A DNA stretch of 10,890 nt from Gemmatimonadota bacterium (GTDB lineage Bacteria > ARS69): assembly GCA_030747075.1 (NCBI GenBank), contig JASLLL010000049.1, positions 1 through 10,890 on the forward strand, written 5' to 3'. A model generated the notes under the pieces. It did not search any database. It saw nothing but the letters and a program-made list of their open reading frames with translations, and was not told the origin of the DNA. Of this stretch, positions 1 to 7,482 are shown in pieces. The translations under genes and the position numbers were made by a program. Numbering within the stretch: the first letter of the stretch is position 1; each line of letters starts with the position of its first letter.

Positions 1-98
1 TTCGACACGGCCAGGAACGAGCACATCCCCAGGAAGTAAGCGAGGAGGATGTTCTCCACGAAGATCGACTTGATGGCCAGGCTCAGATAATGCTCCAT
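1..98 (-). CDS. nqrE: Na+-translocating NADH:quinone reductase subunit E, N-terminal part (cut by window edge)
   Basis: Only the first 32 codons are present; the gene runs off the left edge. The product begins [13 protein letters not shown] and continues through [11 protein letters not shown], which closely matches my recollection of Vibrio NqrE (MEHYISLLVKSIF, FLGMCTFLAVS). NqrE is a membrane subunit of the Na+-pumping NADH:quinone reductase. Together with NqrD it holds an iron-sulfur centre inside the membrane. Cys26, one of its ligands in the Vibrio enzyme, is present. The ATG lies one base after the nqrD stop (TAG-G-ATG), so translation is probably coupled. The related RnfA is the main alternative, but the N-terminus and the surrounding NqrA-D point to NqrE. 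nqrF would be expected beyond the left edge. Confidence 0.93.
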   Translation of the reverse strand, partial: MEHYLSLAIKSIFVENILLAYFLGMCSFLAVS

Positions 99-99
99 C

Positions 100-717
100 C
101 TAATGCTCCGTGTAGCCGTTGATGGTGCGCTGGATCCAGATGATGAGCCCCAGCAGAATGAACGCCCCCGCCGGGATGACCATGAGCCCCATGTTCTGGT
201 AGCCGAGGTCGTAGAGAGCCTGCGGAACGACGCGCAGCCCGAAGACCGTGCCGCTCCCCAGAAGCTCCCGCCCGAACGCGACCGCCAGGAGAATGGCGCC
301 GTAGCCGAGCGAGTTCCCCAGCCCGTCGAGGAAGGAGCGCCAGGGCGGATTCGCCATCGCGTAGGCTTCCGCGCGGCCCATCACGATGCAGTTCGTGATG
401 ATCAGTCCCACGAATACGGAAAGCGCGCGGGAGATGTCGTACATGTAGGCTTTGAGGATCTCGTTCACCACGATCACCAGACTGGCGATCACCGACAACT
501 GCACGATGATCCGGATCTTCGACGGAATGTGGTTCCGCAGGAGACTGATGATGACATTCGACAGCGTCAGGACGAAGGTCACCGCCAGCGTCATGACGAC
601 GGCGGTCTGCATCTGGACCGTCACCGCCAGCGCCGAGCAGATGCCGAGCACCTGCACGGTGATGGGGTTGTTGTCCGAAAGCGGATCCGCAAGCGCCTTG
701 CGCGACTTCTTGTTCAT
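100..717 (-). CDS. nqrD: Na+-translocating NADH:quinone reductase subunit D
   Basis: This 205-residue, very hydrophobic protein is full length for NqrD. Its conserved stretches are [18 protein letters not shown] near residues 15-32, [13 protein letters not shown] at 61-73, LKAYMYDIS at 88-96, and [14 protein letters not shown] at 105-118. Cys27 and Cys110 are the expected ligands that pair with two NqrE cysteines to hold the intramembrane [2Fe-2S] centre, by family knowledge. About six membrane segments are visible. The ATG overlaps the nqrC stop as ATGA, and nqrE starts one base after this gene's TAG. RnfE is the paralogue. The DNNPI start and the neighbouring NqrA/B/C-type subunits favour NqrD. 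Confidence 0.96.
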   Translation of the reverse strand: MNKKSRKALADPLSDNNPITVQVLGICSALAVTVQMQTAVVMTLAVTFVLTLSNVIISLLRNHIPSKIRIIVQLSVIASLVIVVNEILKAYMYDISRALSVFVGLIITNCIVMGRAEAYAMANPPWRSFLDGLGNSLGYGAILLAVAFGRELLGSGTVFGLRVVPQALYDLGYQNMGLMVIPAGAFILLGLIIWIQRTINGYTEH

Positions 718-1427
718 CGCGACGACTCCCCTGACGATGCGCGCAGTTCAGCAAAGTAGGGTTCGTACCGCATGAGCCCCGCCCGCACGAGATCCGTCAC
801 GCCGTTGCAGGTCATCGTGGCGCCGCTGATGCCGTCTACCCAGTGATCCAGTTCCGCGGAGTGCCGTTCCACGGCCGGCCCTTTCGCGACCGATACGGAG
901 ACCATCGTGCCGTCCGCATCGAGCACCTTCTTCCCCACCCAGCCTTCCTGGAAGTACGCCTTGTCGATCTCCCCGCCGAGGCCCGGGGTCTCTCCGTGCT
1001 GGTAGAAGGTGATCCCGCGCACGGTGTCGAGATCTGAATCCAGCGCGAAGTACCCGTAGCAGGTCGACCAGAGTCCCTTCCCTGAAATGGGGAAGGTGTA
1101 CGCGGAGACCGCGCCGTCGTCGATGCGCTGGAAGACCGGGAAGAGGCCCGTATCCGTTCCGATGTCCCCGGGAGCGCGCCCCTGCGCGACATTCCCGTCG
1201 GCATCCACCACGAGTCCGCGAATGCGCTCCGCGTAGATCCCGTTCACTTCCTCGCGGGTGGCCGTCTCCGGCATGAGCCCGACCGACTTCAGGATGTTCT
1301 TTCGAATGTCGAGTTTCAGGTTGGCGTCCTGACGCGCACGCAATCCGTTGGCCGCCCCCGACACGAGGATGCTGCACCCCAGACAGACCATGGCCGCGAA
1401 GCGGAGAGTCCGGAAAGTCTCACGCAC
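714..1427 (-). CDS. nqrC: Na+-translocating NADH:quinone reductase subunit C
   Basis: This is a 237-residue subunit with one N-terminal membrane helix (about residues 10-27, ending VSGAANGLR) and a periplasmic FMN-binding domain. The motif SGATMT at 201-206 matches the S/T-G-A-T flavinylation motif, in which Thr204 would carry covalently bound FMN. The NqrC hallmarks GKGLWS (116-121) and [12 protein letters not shown] (142-153) are also present. It starts with GTG at 1427, overlapping the nqrB stop by 8 bp. The start is fixed by a strong AGGAGG seven bases upstream. It is slightly shorter than the Vibrio protein (about 257 residues). The flavin is normally attached by an ApbE-type transferase, which is not encoded in this window. 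Confidence 0.96.
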   Translation of the reverse strand: MRETFRTLRFAAMVCLGCSILVSGAANGLRARQDANLKLDIRKNILKSVGLMPETATREEVNGIYAERIRGLVVDADGNVAQGRAPGDIGTDTGLFPVFQRIDDGAVSAYTFPISGKGLWSTCYGYFALDSDLDTVRGITFYQHGETPGLGGEIDKAYFQEGWVGKKVLDADGTMVSVSVAKGPAVERHSAELDHWVDGISGATMTCNGVTDLVRAGLMRYEPYFAELRASSGESSR

Positions 1428-2610
1428 GGGTGAGCCTCCTTCGGATGTTCGCCTGCACGACGAAGTGATCCACCAGAGGCGCGAAGATGTTCATGAAGAG
1501 AATGGCCAGCATCATCCCTTCCGGATAGGCGGGATTGACGACACGCACGAGGATCGCGAGGAAACCCACCAGGAAACCGTAGATCCACTTCCCGGTGCCG
1601 GTGGCCGCCGCGGAGACCGGGTCGGTCGCCATGAAGACCGTGCCGAAGGCGAAGCCGCCCATCACCAGATGCCAGTGCGCGGGAAGCGCCATGACGCCGG
1701 ACGAAGCGGGGCCGGCCACCGCGTTCATGAGAAGCCCCGCGCCGAGACCGCCCGCCACGCAGCCGACCATGATGCGCCACGAAGCGACCCCCGTAACCAC
1801 GAGCACGAGCGCACCCAGCCCGATGGCGGCCGCGGATGTCTCTCCCATGCTGCCCGGCACGAGCCCGGTGAGGAGGCTGCGGAAGGAGTAGCCCGCGTCG
1901 CCGAGCGCGATGGCCACCGTCTCCGCCTTCGCGGCTGCCGCGACGGCCAGCGGGGTGGCCCCGGTGAAGGTGTCCACCAGCTGGTCTTTCGCGGGATTCA
2001 CGGCCTTCCAGACCTTGTCGCCCGAGATGAACGCCGGATACGCGAAGAACACAAACGCGCGAGCAGTCAGCGCGGGGTTCAGGATGTTCATCCCCGTGCC
2101 GCCGAAGACCTCTTTCCCGATGACGACGCCAAACGAGATCCCGACCGCCACCATCCACAACGGCAGAGTCGGCGGGCAGGTCAGCGGAAAGAGAATGCCG
2201 GTGACAAGGAAGCCTTCGTTGATCTCGTGCCTGCGCACCACCGCGAAGAGCACTTCCCAGAAGCCTCCGGCCGCGTACGACACCAGAACAATGGGAAGCA
2301 TCTTCCACGCGCCGAGAACCAGACAATCCCACAAGCCGGTCGTCTGCCCGAGCGCGGAGAGCGCCTGGAACCCGACATTGTAGGCCCCGACCACCATGGC
2401 CGGAAGCACGGCCACGACGACCATCGACATGAGGCGCTTGATGTCCATGGCGTCCCGGACATGCACGCGCCCGCGCGTCGTCTTTCCCTGAACGAAGAGA
2501 AAGGACTCCGCCGCCTCAAACACGGGATAGAGCTTCGCGAAGCGCCCCCCCTGTTCGAAGTGGGGTCGCATGGCGTCGATTCGCCCGTAAAGTCCGCGTC
2601 CGGAACCCAT
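1420..2610 (-). CDS. nqrB: Na+-translocating NADH:quinone reductase subunit B
   Basis: This is a 396-residue polytopic membrane subunit that takes part in electron transfer and Na+ translocation. The motif TFTGATP (215-220) contains the S/T-G-A-T sequence, with Thr219 the expected covalent FMN site. Other conserved family stretches are HVRDAMDIKRLMSM (50-63), GGFWEVLFAVVRRHEINEGF (115-134), GKEVFGGTGMNILNPALTARAF (165-186), HWHLVMGGFAFG (312-323) and VNPAYPEGMMLAILF (358-372). The open frame extends far upstream, antisense-like and over nqrA. I chose the ATG at 2610 because it lies two bases after the nqrA stop and follows GGGAAGGG. The resulting N-terminus, MGSGRGLYG...PHFEQGG, aligns with Vibrio NqrB (MGLKKFLED...HHFEPGG). 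An ATG 13 codons further in is less likely. Confidence 0.95.
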   Translation of the reverse strand: MGSGRGLYGRIDAMRPHFEQGGRFAKLYPVFEAAESFLFVQGKTTRGRVHVRDAMDIKRLMSMVVVAVLPAMVVGAYNVGFQALSALGQTTGLWDCLVLGAWKMLPIVLVSYAAGGFWEVLFAVVRRHEINEGFLVTGILFPLTCPPTLPLWMVAVGISFGVVIGKEVFGGTGMNILNPALTARAFVFFAYPAFISGDKVWKAVNPAKDQLVDTFTGATPLAVAAAAKAETVAIALGDAGYSFRSLLTGLVPGSMGETSAAAIGLGALVLVVTGVASWRIMVGCVAGGLGAGLLMNAVAGPASSGVMALPAHWHLVMGGFAFGTVFMATDPVSAAATGTGKWIYGFLVGFLAILVRVVNPAYPEGMMLAILFMNIFAPLVDHFVVQANIRRRLTRA

Positions 2611-2612
2611 TC

Positions 2613-3965
2613 TTACCCTTCCCTCATGCACTCTTCGATGGCCTGTCCGAGAATCCGACCGAACTCGATCTTCGACGGACAGACGAAGGTGCAAAGCCCG
2701 CACTCCGCGCAATCCAGCAGGCCGAGTTTCATCGTTTCTTCCACATCTTCCGCCAGTACGCTCTTCATCAGTTGCGCGGGGTAAAGGCCCGTGGCGCAGA
2801 CATCTTCGTGAACACCGGTCATGACATGCGCCCGAACGCCTCCGCCCAGGTTGGTGTTGATGGAACCCGGTCCCGACCGGACCAGCGCCGACGCGTACGC
2901 CCGGAAGCGGCTCACTTTCGAGAAGCCGGGCTTCATCCACCCCGCGAACTCTGGTTCCGTCCCCTCGGGAATGACGCAGAGCGTGGCGTCGTGGAAGCCG
3001 ACGGCGGCGCCCGGCGTCACCTCGGACCCGCTGAGAAGCGTGCCGCTCACCGTACGGAATCCGTGAGCCGTGGAGTCCGTGCCGGTGAGGAGCGTCGCGG
3101 GAACACCCCGGCGCGTTCGGTAATGGACGCGATTCTCCGCCCCTTCCCCGCCGACCGCGATCACGCGCGTCACCGGATACCGACCGCTGCGCAGGCACTC
3201 CCCGACGGCGGCAACATCCTGCGCGTCCAGATACCACACGACCTGCCCGGGCTTGTGGGGAAGCGCGTGGTGAATCTGGACCTCGGCCTGCCCGGAAGGG
3301 TGCGGCCCGTCGAATGTGTGCGTGGAGACCGCCGCAAGGTTGGCCAGCGCGGAACCCGAGGCGCGCGTCCTGCTGTGCAGCCCCACATGAACCTGCCCCG
3401 AGGTGAGCTTGCGAAGAACGCCGAGACCCAGCCGGAAGTCCTCTTCCCGGTCCACCAGCGCCAGGTTGGGATCGTGCGGGAGAGGCGATGTATCCGACGC
3501 CGAGACGAAGATTCCGGCCGGGTCCACGGCCGGATCCGGAATGTTCGAAAACGGCCGCTGCCGGAACACCGGCCAGAGCCCCGCGCCAAGGAGGCGATCC
3601 ACAATCTGTTCCCGGGTCAACGATTCCATCTGCGCGGGCGTGGCGCCCGGCCCCTCCGCAAAGGGTTCCTCCGCATCCAGCTTCACCACGATCTCCAGAA
3701 GGAGGCGCCGCTTCCCCCGGCGAATCTCCACGACCTCTCCCCCGCCGGGAGACCCAAAGACGATCTCCGGGCGCTCCTTGTCGGCAAAGAGCGGGGTGCC
3801 GGCAGAGACCCGGTCTCCTTCGTGGACGAGAAGGCGTGGCTTCACACCGCGGAAATCCCCGGGGCGAAGCGCCACGGTGCGCGCGGGGGGCGCGGCCACG
3901 AGCTTCCTGGAGGCCGCTCCCGGGACGGGGATGTCATACCCCCGGGAAATCTTGAAGCTGGACAT
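2613..3965 (-). CDS. nqrA: Na+-translocating NADH:quinone reductase subunit A, with a complete tetracysteine motif
   Basis: This 450-residue, soluble-type subunit sits on the cytoplasmic face of the Nqr complex and has been linked to quinone binding. It matches NqrA along its length: FKISRGYDIPVPG at the start, a biotinyl-like region with SPGGGEVVEIRRGKRR (72-87), GLWPVFRQRPFSNIPDP (131-147), HTFDGPHPSGQAEV and GWMKPGFSK. The C-terminus ends CTFVCPSKIEFG, as expected. Just before it this protein has two more cysteines, giving Cys419-x2-Cys422-x2-Cys425-x3-Cys429-Pro, a standard [4Fe-4S] ligand pattern. The Vibrio protein, as I remember it, keeps only the last two. RnfC, the homologue, has two such motifs, but the rest of this sequence is NqrA-like. 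It is the first gene of the nqr set and follows a 125-bp gap after the Omp85 gene. The ribosome site is modest (GAGGG). Confidence 0.96.
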   Translation of the reverse strand: MSSFKISRGYDIPVPGAASRKLVAAPPARTVALRPGDFRGVKPRLLVHEGDRVSAGTPLFADKERPEIVFGSPGGGEVVEIRRGKRRLLLEIVVKLDAEEPFAEGPGATPAQMESLTREQIVDRLLGAGLWPVFRQRPFSNIPDPAVDPAGIFVSASDTSPLPHDPNLALVDREEDFRLGLGVLRKLTSGQVHVGLHSRTRASGSALANLAAVSTHTFDGPHPSGQAEVQIHHALPHKPGQVVWYLDAQDVAAVGECLRSGRYPVTRVIAVGGEGAENRVHYRTRRGVPATLLTGTDSTAHGFRTVSGTLLSGSEVTPGAAVGFHDATLCVIPEGTEPEFAGWMKPGFSKVSRFRAYASALVRSGPGSINTNLGGGVRAHVMTGVHEDVCATGLYPAQLMKSVLAEDVEETMKLGLLDCAECGLCTFVCPSKIEFGRILGQAIEECMREG

Positions 3966-4090
3966 GCCGACCCTCGCGCCGGTTGCTCGGAAATCTGTCG
4001 CCTGACAAGCCTGACAAAGATGTCCGGAGTGCCGCTGAGCGTCAAGGAGTGTTCGCCTGAGGGCGGGGTGAGTCCCGCTGAGGACCGGGG
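3966..4090 (-). promoter_or_regulatory. nqrA upstream region with iterated repeats and a weak promoter-like sequence
   Basis: This 125-bp gap lies between the Omp85 stop and nqrA. On the coding strand TTGACG (4045-4040) stands 17 bases before CATCTT (4022-4017); the -35 is good and the -10 poor. Two kinds of repeat surround it. GCCTGACAA occurs twice in tandem at 4000-4017, close to where transcription would start. On the plus strand, GAGT-(5 or 7 bases)-TGAG occurs three times, at 4027-4039, 4047-4061 and 4070-4082. Placement around the promoter-like boxes suggests operator sites controlling nqr, but no known regulator's consensus is recognised. The promoter call is an inference and could be wrong. 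Confidence 0.35.
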
Positions 4091-5422
4091 CTAGATCAGG
4101 TTTCCCTCGATCACATAGAAGGAGGGCCGCCCCGAGGAATCGAACGCCACTTCGATTCGCACGAGTTCCAGCACCGGCAGGAAGATCCGCAGCCCCAGCC
4201 CCGCGCCCGCTTTGACCTGCGCGTGCCCGAATCCGGGGGAATCGTCCCAGGCGGTCCCGGCATCGGCAAAGACCTCGCCGTCGATCCGCAGGTCGAAGTT
4301 GGAGAGGCTCGACGGCAGGAACGGCATGGGCAGGATGAAGCGCCGCAACCCCATCAGCGGGAAGCGCATCTCCAGCGACATGCGCGCGACATTTTTCCCC
4401 GTAAGCACGCCGTCCGGCTGGCCGCGAATGGACGACGGCCCGCCGGCCGTGAGCAGGCGATACTCGGGAACCTCCCCCGTGGTGAGCGTGGCGGTGGCTC
4501 GGGTCGCCAGCAGGAGATCCTGCCTCACATGGTGGAAGCCCCGCGCATCGAAGCTCGTGCGGAGGTAGCTTGGTTCGCCGGTATTGAGGCCGCGCGTCAC
4601 CTCCGACCGGCTGGAGAGGACCCCGCCGCGCGAGGGGTCAATCCGCACATTCCGGGTGTCGCGGAAGACGCCGAGCAGAAGCGCCGGACTGGTCTCATGG
4701 ACCTCGCCCGACGGCGAACCGGCGTCCCTGGAGATGAAGTCGAGCCGGAGCCCGCCCGTCAGTCCCTGCCGGACGCCCCGGTAGTCTCCGAGAAATCGAA
4801 CCGTCGAGATGCCGCCCTGCGTGAGCGCGATCCCGTCGTGGTCGTCCTCGTCGGGTCGGCTGTCCCGCGCGTACACGGTGAGGCCCTGCTTCACCGTGCC
4901 GATCCACGGCGTCGACCAGGACGCCACCGCGCTGTGCCCGCCCCCCGGGCGCACGATGCCGCGCGCACGAAAACGCCGGTTCATCCCGCCGAGATTCCTC
5001 AGGCGCACATCGAAGCCCGGCGTGACTTCCCCTTCTTCCTGCGAATAGCTGACCGTGGGCGTGGCGAACCATGTCGGCCGCTCCGAGACGCAGACAGCCA
5101 CCAGCACACCTTCGCCGGACGCCACCGCGTCCACCTCCAGATGCGCGAAGATCGCGAGGTCGGCGAGCCGCTCCCAGTCGCGCCAGAGCTCCCTGGACGA
5201 GAAGGGCCGTCCCACCTGGAGACGCATCTCGCGCAGCAGCACGCGTTCCTTCGTGTGGGTATTCCCGAGCACCACGACCGAGACGACCTCCTTCCCCTCG
5301 AGGTGCGCATAGGGACGGTGGTGCAGCCGCTCAAACGCGCACGCGGGAGGCGGCGCGGAGAGGCACGCCGCCACGGCCGCGAAGAGCGTCGCAAGAAGAA
5401 GAGGCCTTCGGGAAAGGGTCAC
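4091..5422 (-). CDS. Omp85 (BamA/TamA) family outer-membrane protein with one POTRA domain
   Basis: This 443-residue protein has a signal peptide (about residues 1-29, ending PPACA) and one POTRA-like domain at about 45-118. The POTRA has the typical VVSVVVLGNTHTKERVLLREM opening and the LADLAIFAHLEVDAV pattern. A 16-strand-type barrel follows. The barrel contains RDTRNVRIDPSRGG (254-267) and IRGQ at 332-335, the counterpart of the conserved (V/I)RG loop-6 motif of Omp85 proteins. The last residues are NLI, not the usual terminal Phe or Trp. With one POTRA it is unlikely to be the main BamA; a TamA-like, patatin-associated or lineage-specific transporter is more plausible. The open frame continues 136 codons upstream, but GTG at 5422 overlaps the previous stop (GTGA), gives a clean signal peptide and follows AAAGGA. 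Confidence 0.85.
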   Translation of the reverse strand: MTLSRRPLLLATLFAAVAACLSAPPPACAFERLHHRPYAHLEGKEVVSVVVLGNTHTKERVLLREMRLQVGRPFSSRELWRDWERLADLAIFAHLEVDAVASGEGVLVAVCVSERPTWFATPTVSYSQEEGEVTPGFDVRLRNLGGMNRRFRARGIVRPGGGHSAVASWSTPWIGTVKQGLTVYARDSRPDEDDHDGIALTQGGISTVRFLGDYRGVRQGLTGGLRLDFISRDAGSPSGEVHETSPALLLGVFRDTRNVRIDPSRGGVLSSRSEVTRGLNTGEPSYLRTSFDARGFHHVRQDLLLATRATATLTTGEVPEYRLLTAGGPSSIRGQPDGVLTGKNVARMSLEMRFPLMGLRRFILPMPFLPSSLSNFDLRIDGEVFADAGTAWDDSPGFGHAQVKAGAGLGLRIFLPVLELVRIEVAFDSSGRPSFYVIEGNLI

Positions 5423-6702
5423 GCAGGCGCGTCCTTTCCGTCGTCTTCCTCTTCGCCGGACGGCGCTTCCGGAGCGATCGGTGGCGGGGGAACCGGAGGC
5501 GGCGGCGACGCGGGAGCGGACGGAGGCGGCGCGTACCCCGGCGCGGGAGGCGGCAGCGCCGCCGGAGAGCTCCCGAAGCGGGTCGACAGCAGCGCGCCGA
5601 AGCCGACGATGGCCGCGACCAGAACGACCACATTGCCCGCAAACTCCACCAGGCCCGGAATCGGTCCCAGCCACGGGAGGAGTCCGAGCAGGGACGACAG
5701 GATGCTGAATGCGTGAACGCCCAGAATCCCGACGAGAATCATGCGGTACGGCCCGCAGGCAGTGGCCAGGCCGTCCGCCGAGCGCAGGGCGCACAGGCGT
5801 CGGCCCGCGGCAAGCCACGCGCCGAGGCATCCGATGAACGCGACCACGGCCACGCCGATGGCCAGCGCCGGAAGCAACAGGATTCCGACAATGCTGATGA
5901 GAAGCAAGAGGGCGGCGCCCCCCACGGCGATCGGCGATGCGAGCGAACCCAGGAACCCGATGAGGAAGCTGCGTCCCGGTTCCTCATCGATGCGACGGCT
6001 CATGACTTCGACGCGTCGGCCCGCCACCGCGTAGAACGCGGCCGCGAAGAGGACGAGGACGGCCATCCACACGAGGCTTTGCAGGGGACCCGCGAACGAA
6101 GGCGTCTCGTAGCGCCCCATCGGAAGGAGTCCGTCTCCGGAGAAGAGATGCCCGAGGCCGACATTGATGGAGATGCGTTCTCCGCAGAGAGACGCGTCGT
6201 TATCGACCTGGACGCGCCCTCCGACGGACACCGCGTCTCCCTCCACGACCGCCCCGTCCCACAGGTGAACGCCGCCGCCGACCGCCACCACATCCCCGGT
6301 GACCGTTCCATAGACATCCACGCGGCCGCCGACCGCCACGACATCTCCCTGCACGGCTTCTTCCGCACGAACGCGAACGCTCCCGCCCACGGCCACACGA
6401 TCGTCGTTCGAGACGCGGATGCGCCCATGAGCGCGGAAGGGACCTTCGACATCCGCGTCCGCGGGGTCGTCCTCTTCGAGATCGGCGGCGTCGTCAATCT
6501 GCCGGTCGAGATCCTCCAGATCCTCCGGCGCGATGAAACCGCTTCCGTCGAGAGAGATGTGGACGCCATCGGAGTCGACTTCGATCTCCGTGACGACGCG
6601 GAGGGAATCCGGCTCCGCATCCGCGAAGAGCGGGAGACACGCGAAGAGCGCGAGGAACGCGGCGGCAATCACCGGGACGCGCTTATACGAGAAGACCCGC
6701 AT
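5419..6702 (-). CDS. Membrane-anchored bactofilin-like beta-solenoid protein with proline-rich tail
   Basis: This 427-residue protein has a likely signal peptide (residues 1-29) and an acidic linker (57-86, rich in Asp and Glu). A repeat region follows at about 100-182, in which VAVGG-type steps recur at 103, 122, 139 and 158. That spacing (17-19 residues) and the alternating Val/Gly pattern are typical of bactofilin-like (polymer-forming) right-handed solenoids. Four or five hydrophobic segments come next (about 207-226, 248-299 as two helices, 320-345, 353-373). The tail at 380-417 is rich in proline and then acidic. The exact role is not known; an envelope stress or scaffold function is an inference from the neighbours. 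The ATG at 6702 has AAAGGGGGG upstream and lies 20 bp inside the anti-sigma gene. It overlaps the Omp85 gene by 4 bp, so the two are probably co-translated. Confidence 0.75.
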   Translation of the reverse strand: MRVFSYKRVPVIAAAFLALFACLPLFADAEPDSLRVVTEIEVDSDGVHISLDGSGFIAPEDLEDLDRQIDDAADLEEDDPADADVEGPFRAHGRIRVSNDDRVAVGGSVRVRAEEAVQGDVVAVGGRVDVYGTVTGDVVAVGGGVHLWDGAVVEGDAVSVGGRVQVDNDASLCGERISINVGLGHLFSGDGLLPMGRYETPSFAGPLQSLVWMAVLVLFAAAFYAVAGRRVEVMSRRIDEEPGRSFLIGFLGSLASPIAVGGAALLLLISIVGILLLPALAIGVAVVAFIGCLGAWLAAGRRLCALRSADGLATACGPYRMILVGILGVHAFSILSSLLGLLPWLGPIPGLVEFAGNVVVLVAAIVGFGALLSTRFGSSPAALPPPAPGYAPPPSAPASPPPPVPPPPIAPEAPSGEEEDDGKDAPA

Positions 6703-7318
6703 GAGTCCCCCCTTTCCGTTGGATGGTGGCGGCGGACCGCCTCATGCGTACGGCGGCCAGAACAAAGAGCGCCGACGCGGTGAGCAGAACGGGCAGCGCA
6801 TCGGCTACGGCGGATCGCATGGCGTGGCGCGCGACGGGCGCGACGGGTTCCATGCAGTGGAAGAGGCGGCCTGCTTCGGAGAAGGCCGATGACGAAGCGA
6901 AAAGCGCGGCCTTGAGAACCGTGACCCCGCGCGCGAGAAGAACGGCCCCGGTGGCGAACGCTTCCGGGACGGCGGCGGGAACGGCGGAACGCCCGGCAAG
7001 AACCAGCGCAAGGACGGCGGCGGCCCCTCCGAATGCGAGCGCGTACTCCAGCACGGGCGAAAGGCGCGGAAGGAAGGCGCGGCGAGGCGGGGTCCGCCGT
7101 GCGGCGGCGAGGATGGCGTCGTGGAGGCCCGCGGGGAGGGGTTCGTCCAGCGGGGTGCCCAGGAAGCGCAGGAACGCCTCTTCGCGGCGGCTCGCGGCGG
7201 CCCAGCCTTCGTCCGACTCGACCAGACGGCGAAGGCGCTCCGATTCCGGCGCACCGAGCAGCCCCTCCACGGAATCCTGGAGAAGGGCGGGGTCGGGGGT
7301 CGGGTTGTGTCGAGTCAT
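6683..7318 (-). CDS. Anti-sigma-factor-like membrane protein
   Basis: This 211-residue protein is encoded directly after an ECF sigma factor. Its first 75 residues form a short soluble segment (LLQDSVEGLLGAPESERL, SDEGWAAASRREEAFLRFL) resembling the helical N-terminal domain of anti-sigma factors, which sequester the sigma factor at the membrane. Two hydrophobic segments are visible, at about 91-108 and 178-197. The HxxxCxxC zinc motif common in such proteins is absent, so it would belong to the non-zinc class. The identification therefore rests on gene order, topology and the N-terminal pattern, not on strong sequence identity. ATG at 7318 follows GGGGAG with six bases of spacing. A promoter matching the one before the sigma gene lies just upstream. 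Confidence 0.65.
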   Translation of the reverse strand: MTRHNPTPDPALLQDSVEGLLGAPESERLRRLVESDEGWAAASRREEAFLRFLGTPLDEPLPAGLHDAILAAARRTPPRRAFLPRLSPVLEYALAFGGAAAVLALVLAGRSAVPAAVPEAFATGAVLLARGVTVLKAALFASSSAFSEAGRLFHCMEPVAPVARHAMRSAVADALPVLLTASALFVLAAVRMRRSAATIQRKGGTHAGLLV

Positions 7319-7346
7319 GGCAGGCTCCCCGGGTTCTTCATGGCTC

Positions 7347-7372
7347 TACGGGAGAATCCGCCGGGGGGTTGC
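7347..7372 (-). promoter_or_regulatory. Candidate ECF-sigma promoter before the anti-sigma gene
   Basis: On the minus strand GCAACCC is followed after 15 bases by CGTA. This resembles ECF-type promoters, which have a -35 centred on AAC and a -10 such as CGTA or CGTC. The CGTA ends 28 bases before the anti-sigma ATG, leaving a short leader with the ribosome site. The same two boxes at the same spacing precede the sigma gene. The match is by eye, and the recognising sigma factor is inferred to be the neighbouring one. Confidence 0.5.
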
Positions 7373-7482
7373 GTCGTCAGACCCGTCACGGGCGAACGCG
7401 GCAAGACCCCGAAGCGGACGGCGGCCGCCATCATAGGGCAGAGAGCGGGTTTGAGCGACAGGCAGGGCACCGGATTCTCTCC

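Noticed and set aside
1348-2784. A 478-codon plus-strand frame opposite nqrB
   Set aside because: NqrB is unambiguous on the other strand; this frame is a composition shadow rich in His, Arg and Glu.
2611-3237. N-terminal extension of the nqrB frame across nqrA
   Set aside because: The extra 209 codons overlap nqrA in another frame and have no NqrB similarity. The ATG at 2610 fits the family N-terminus and has a ribosome site.
100-3965. Rnf complex (rnfCDGE) as the identity of the operon
   Set aside because: The Cys motif of subunit A hints at RnfC, but NqrA-specific sequence, NqrB HWHLVMGGFAFG, the Nqr[10 protein letters not shown] motif and the NqrD/NqrE N-termini all match Nqr.
3965-3986. 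GCAACC upstream of nqrA as a third ECF promoter
   Set aside because: The -35-like box is present at 3986-3981, but no CGTA follows at the right distance, and the -10 position falls at the start codon.
4063-4078. Hairpin GCGGG-GTGAGT-CCCGC as a terminator after the Omp85 gene
   Set aside because: The stem is only five pairs and there is no T-run on the coding strand. It overlaps the direct-repeat set and is better explained by it.
5423-5830. N-terminal extension of the Omp85 frame across the solenoid gene
   Set aside because: It would place 136 Arg/Gly/Ala-rich residues before a clean signal peptide. The GTG overlapping the upstream stop explains the start better.
5071-6783. A 570-codon plus-strand frame
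   Set aside because: It lies opposite the solenoid protein and the Omp85 gene, is Arg-rich without domains, and has no suitable ribosome site.
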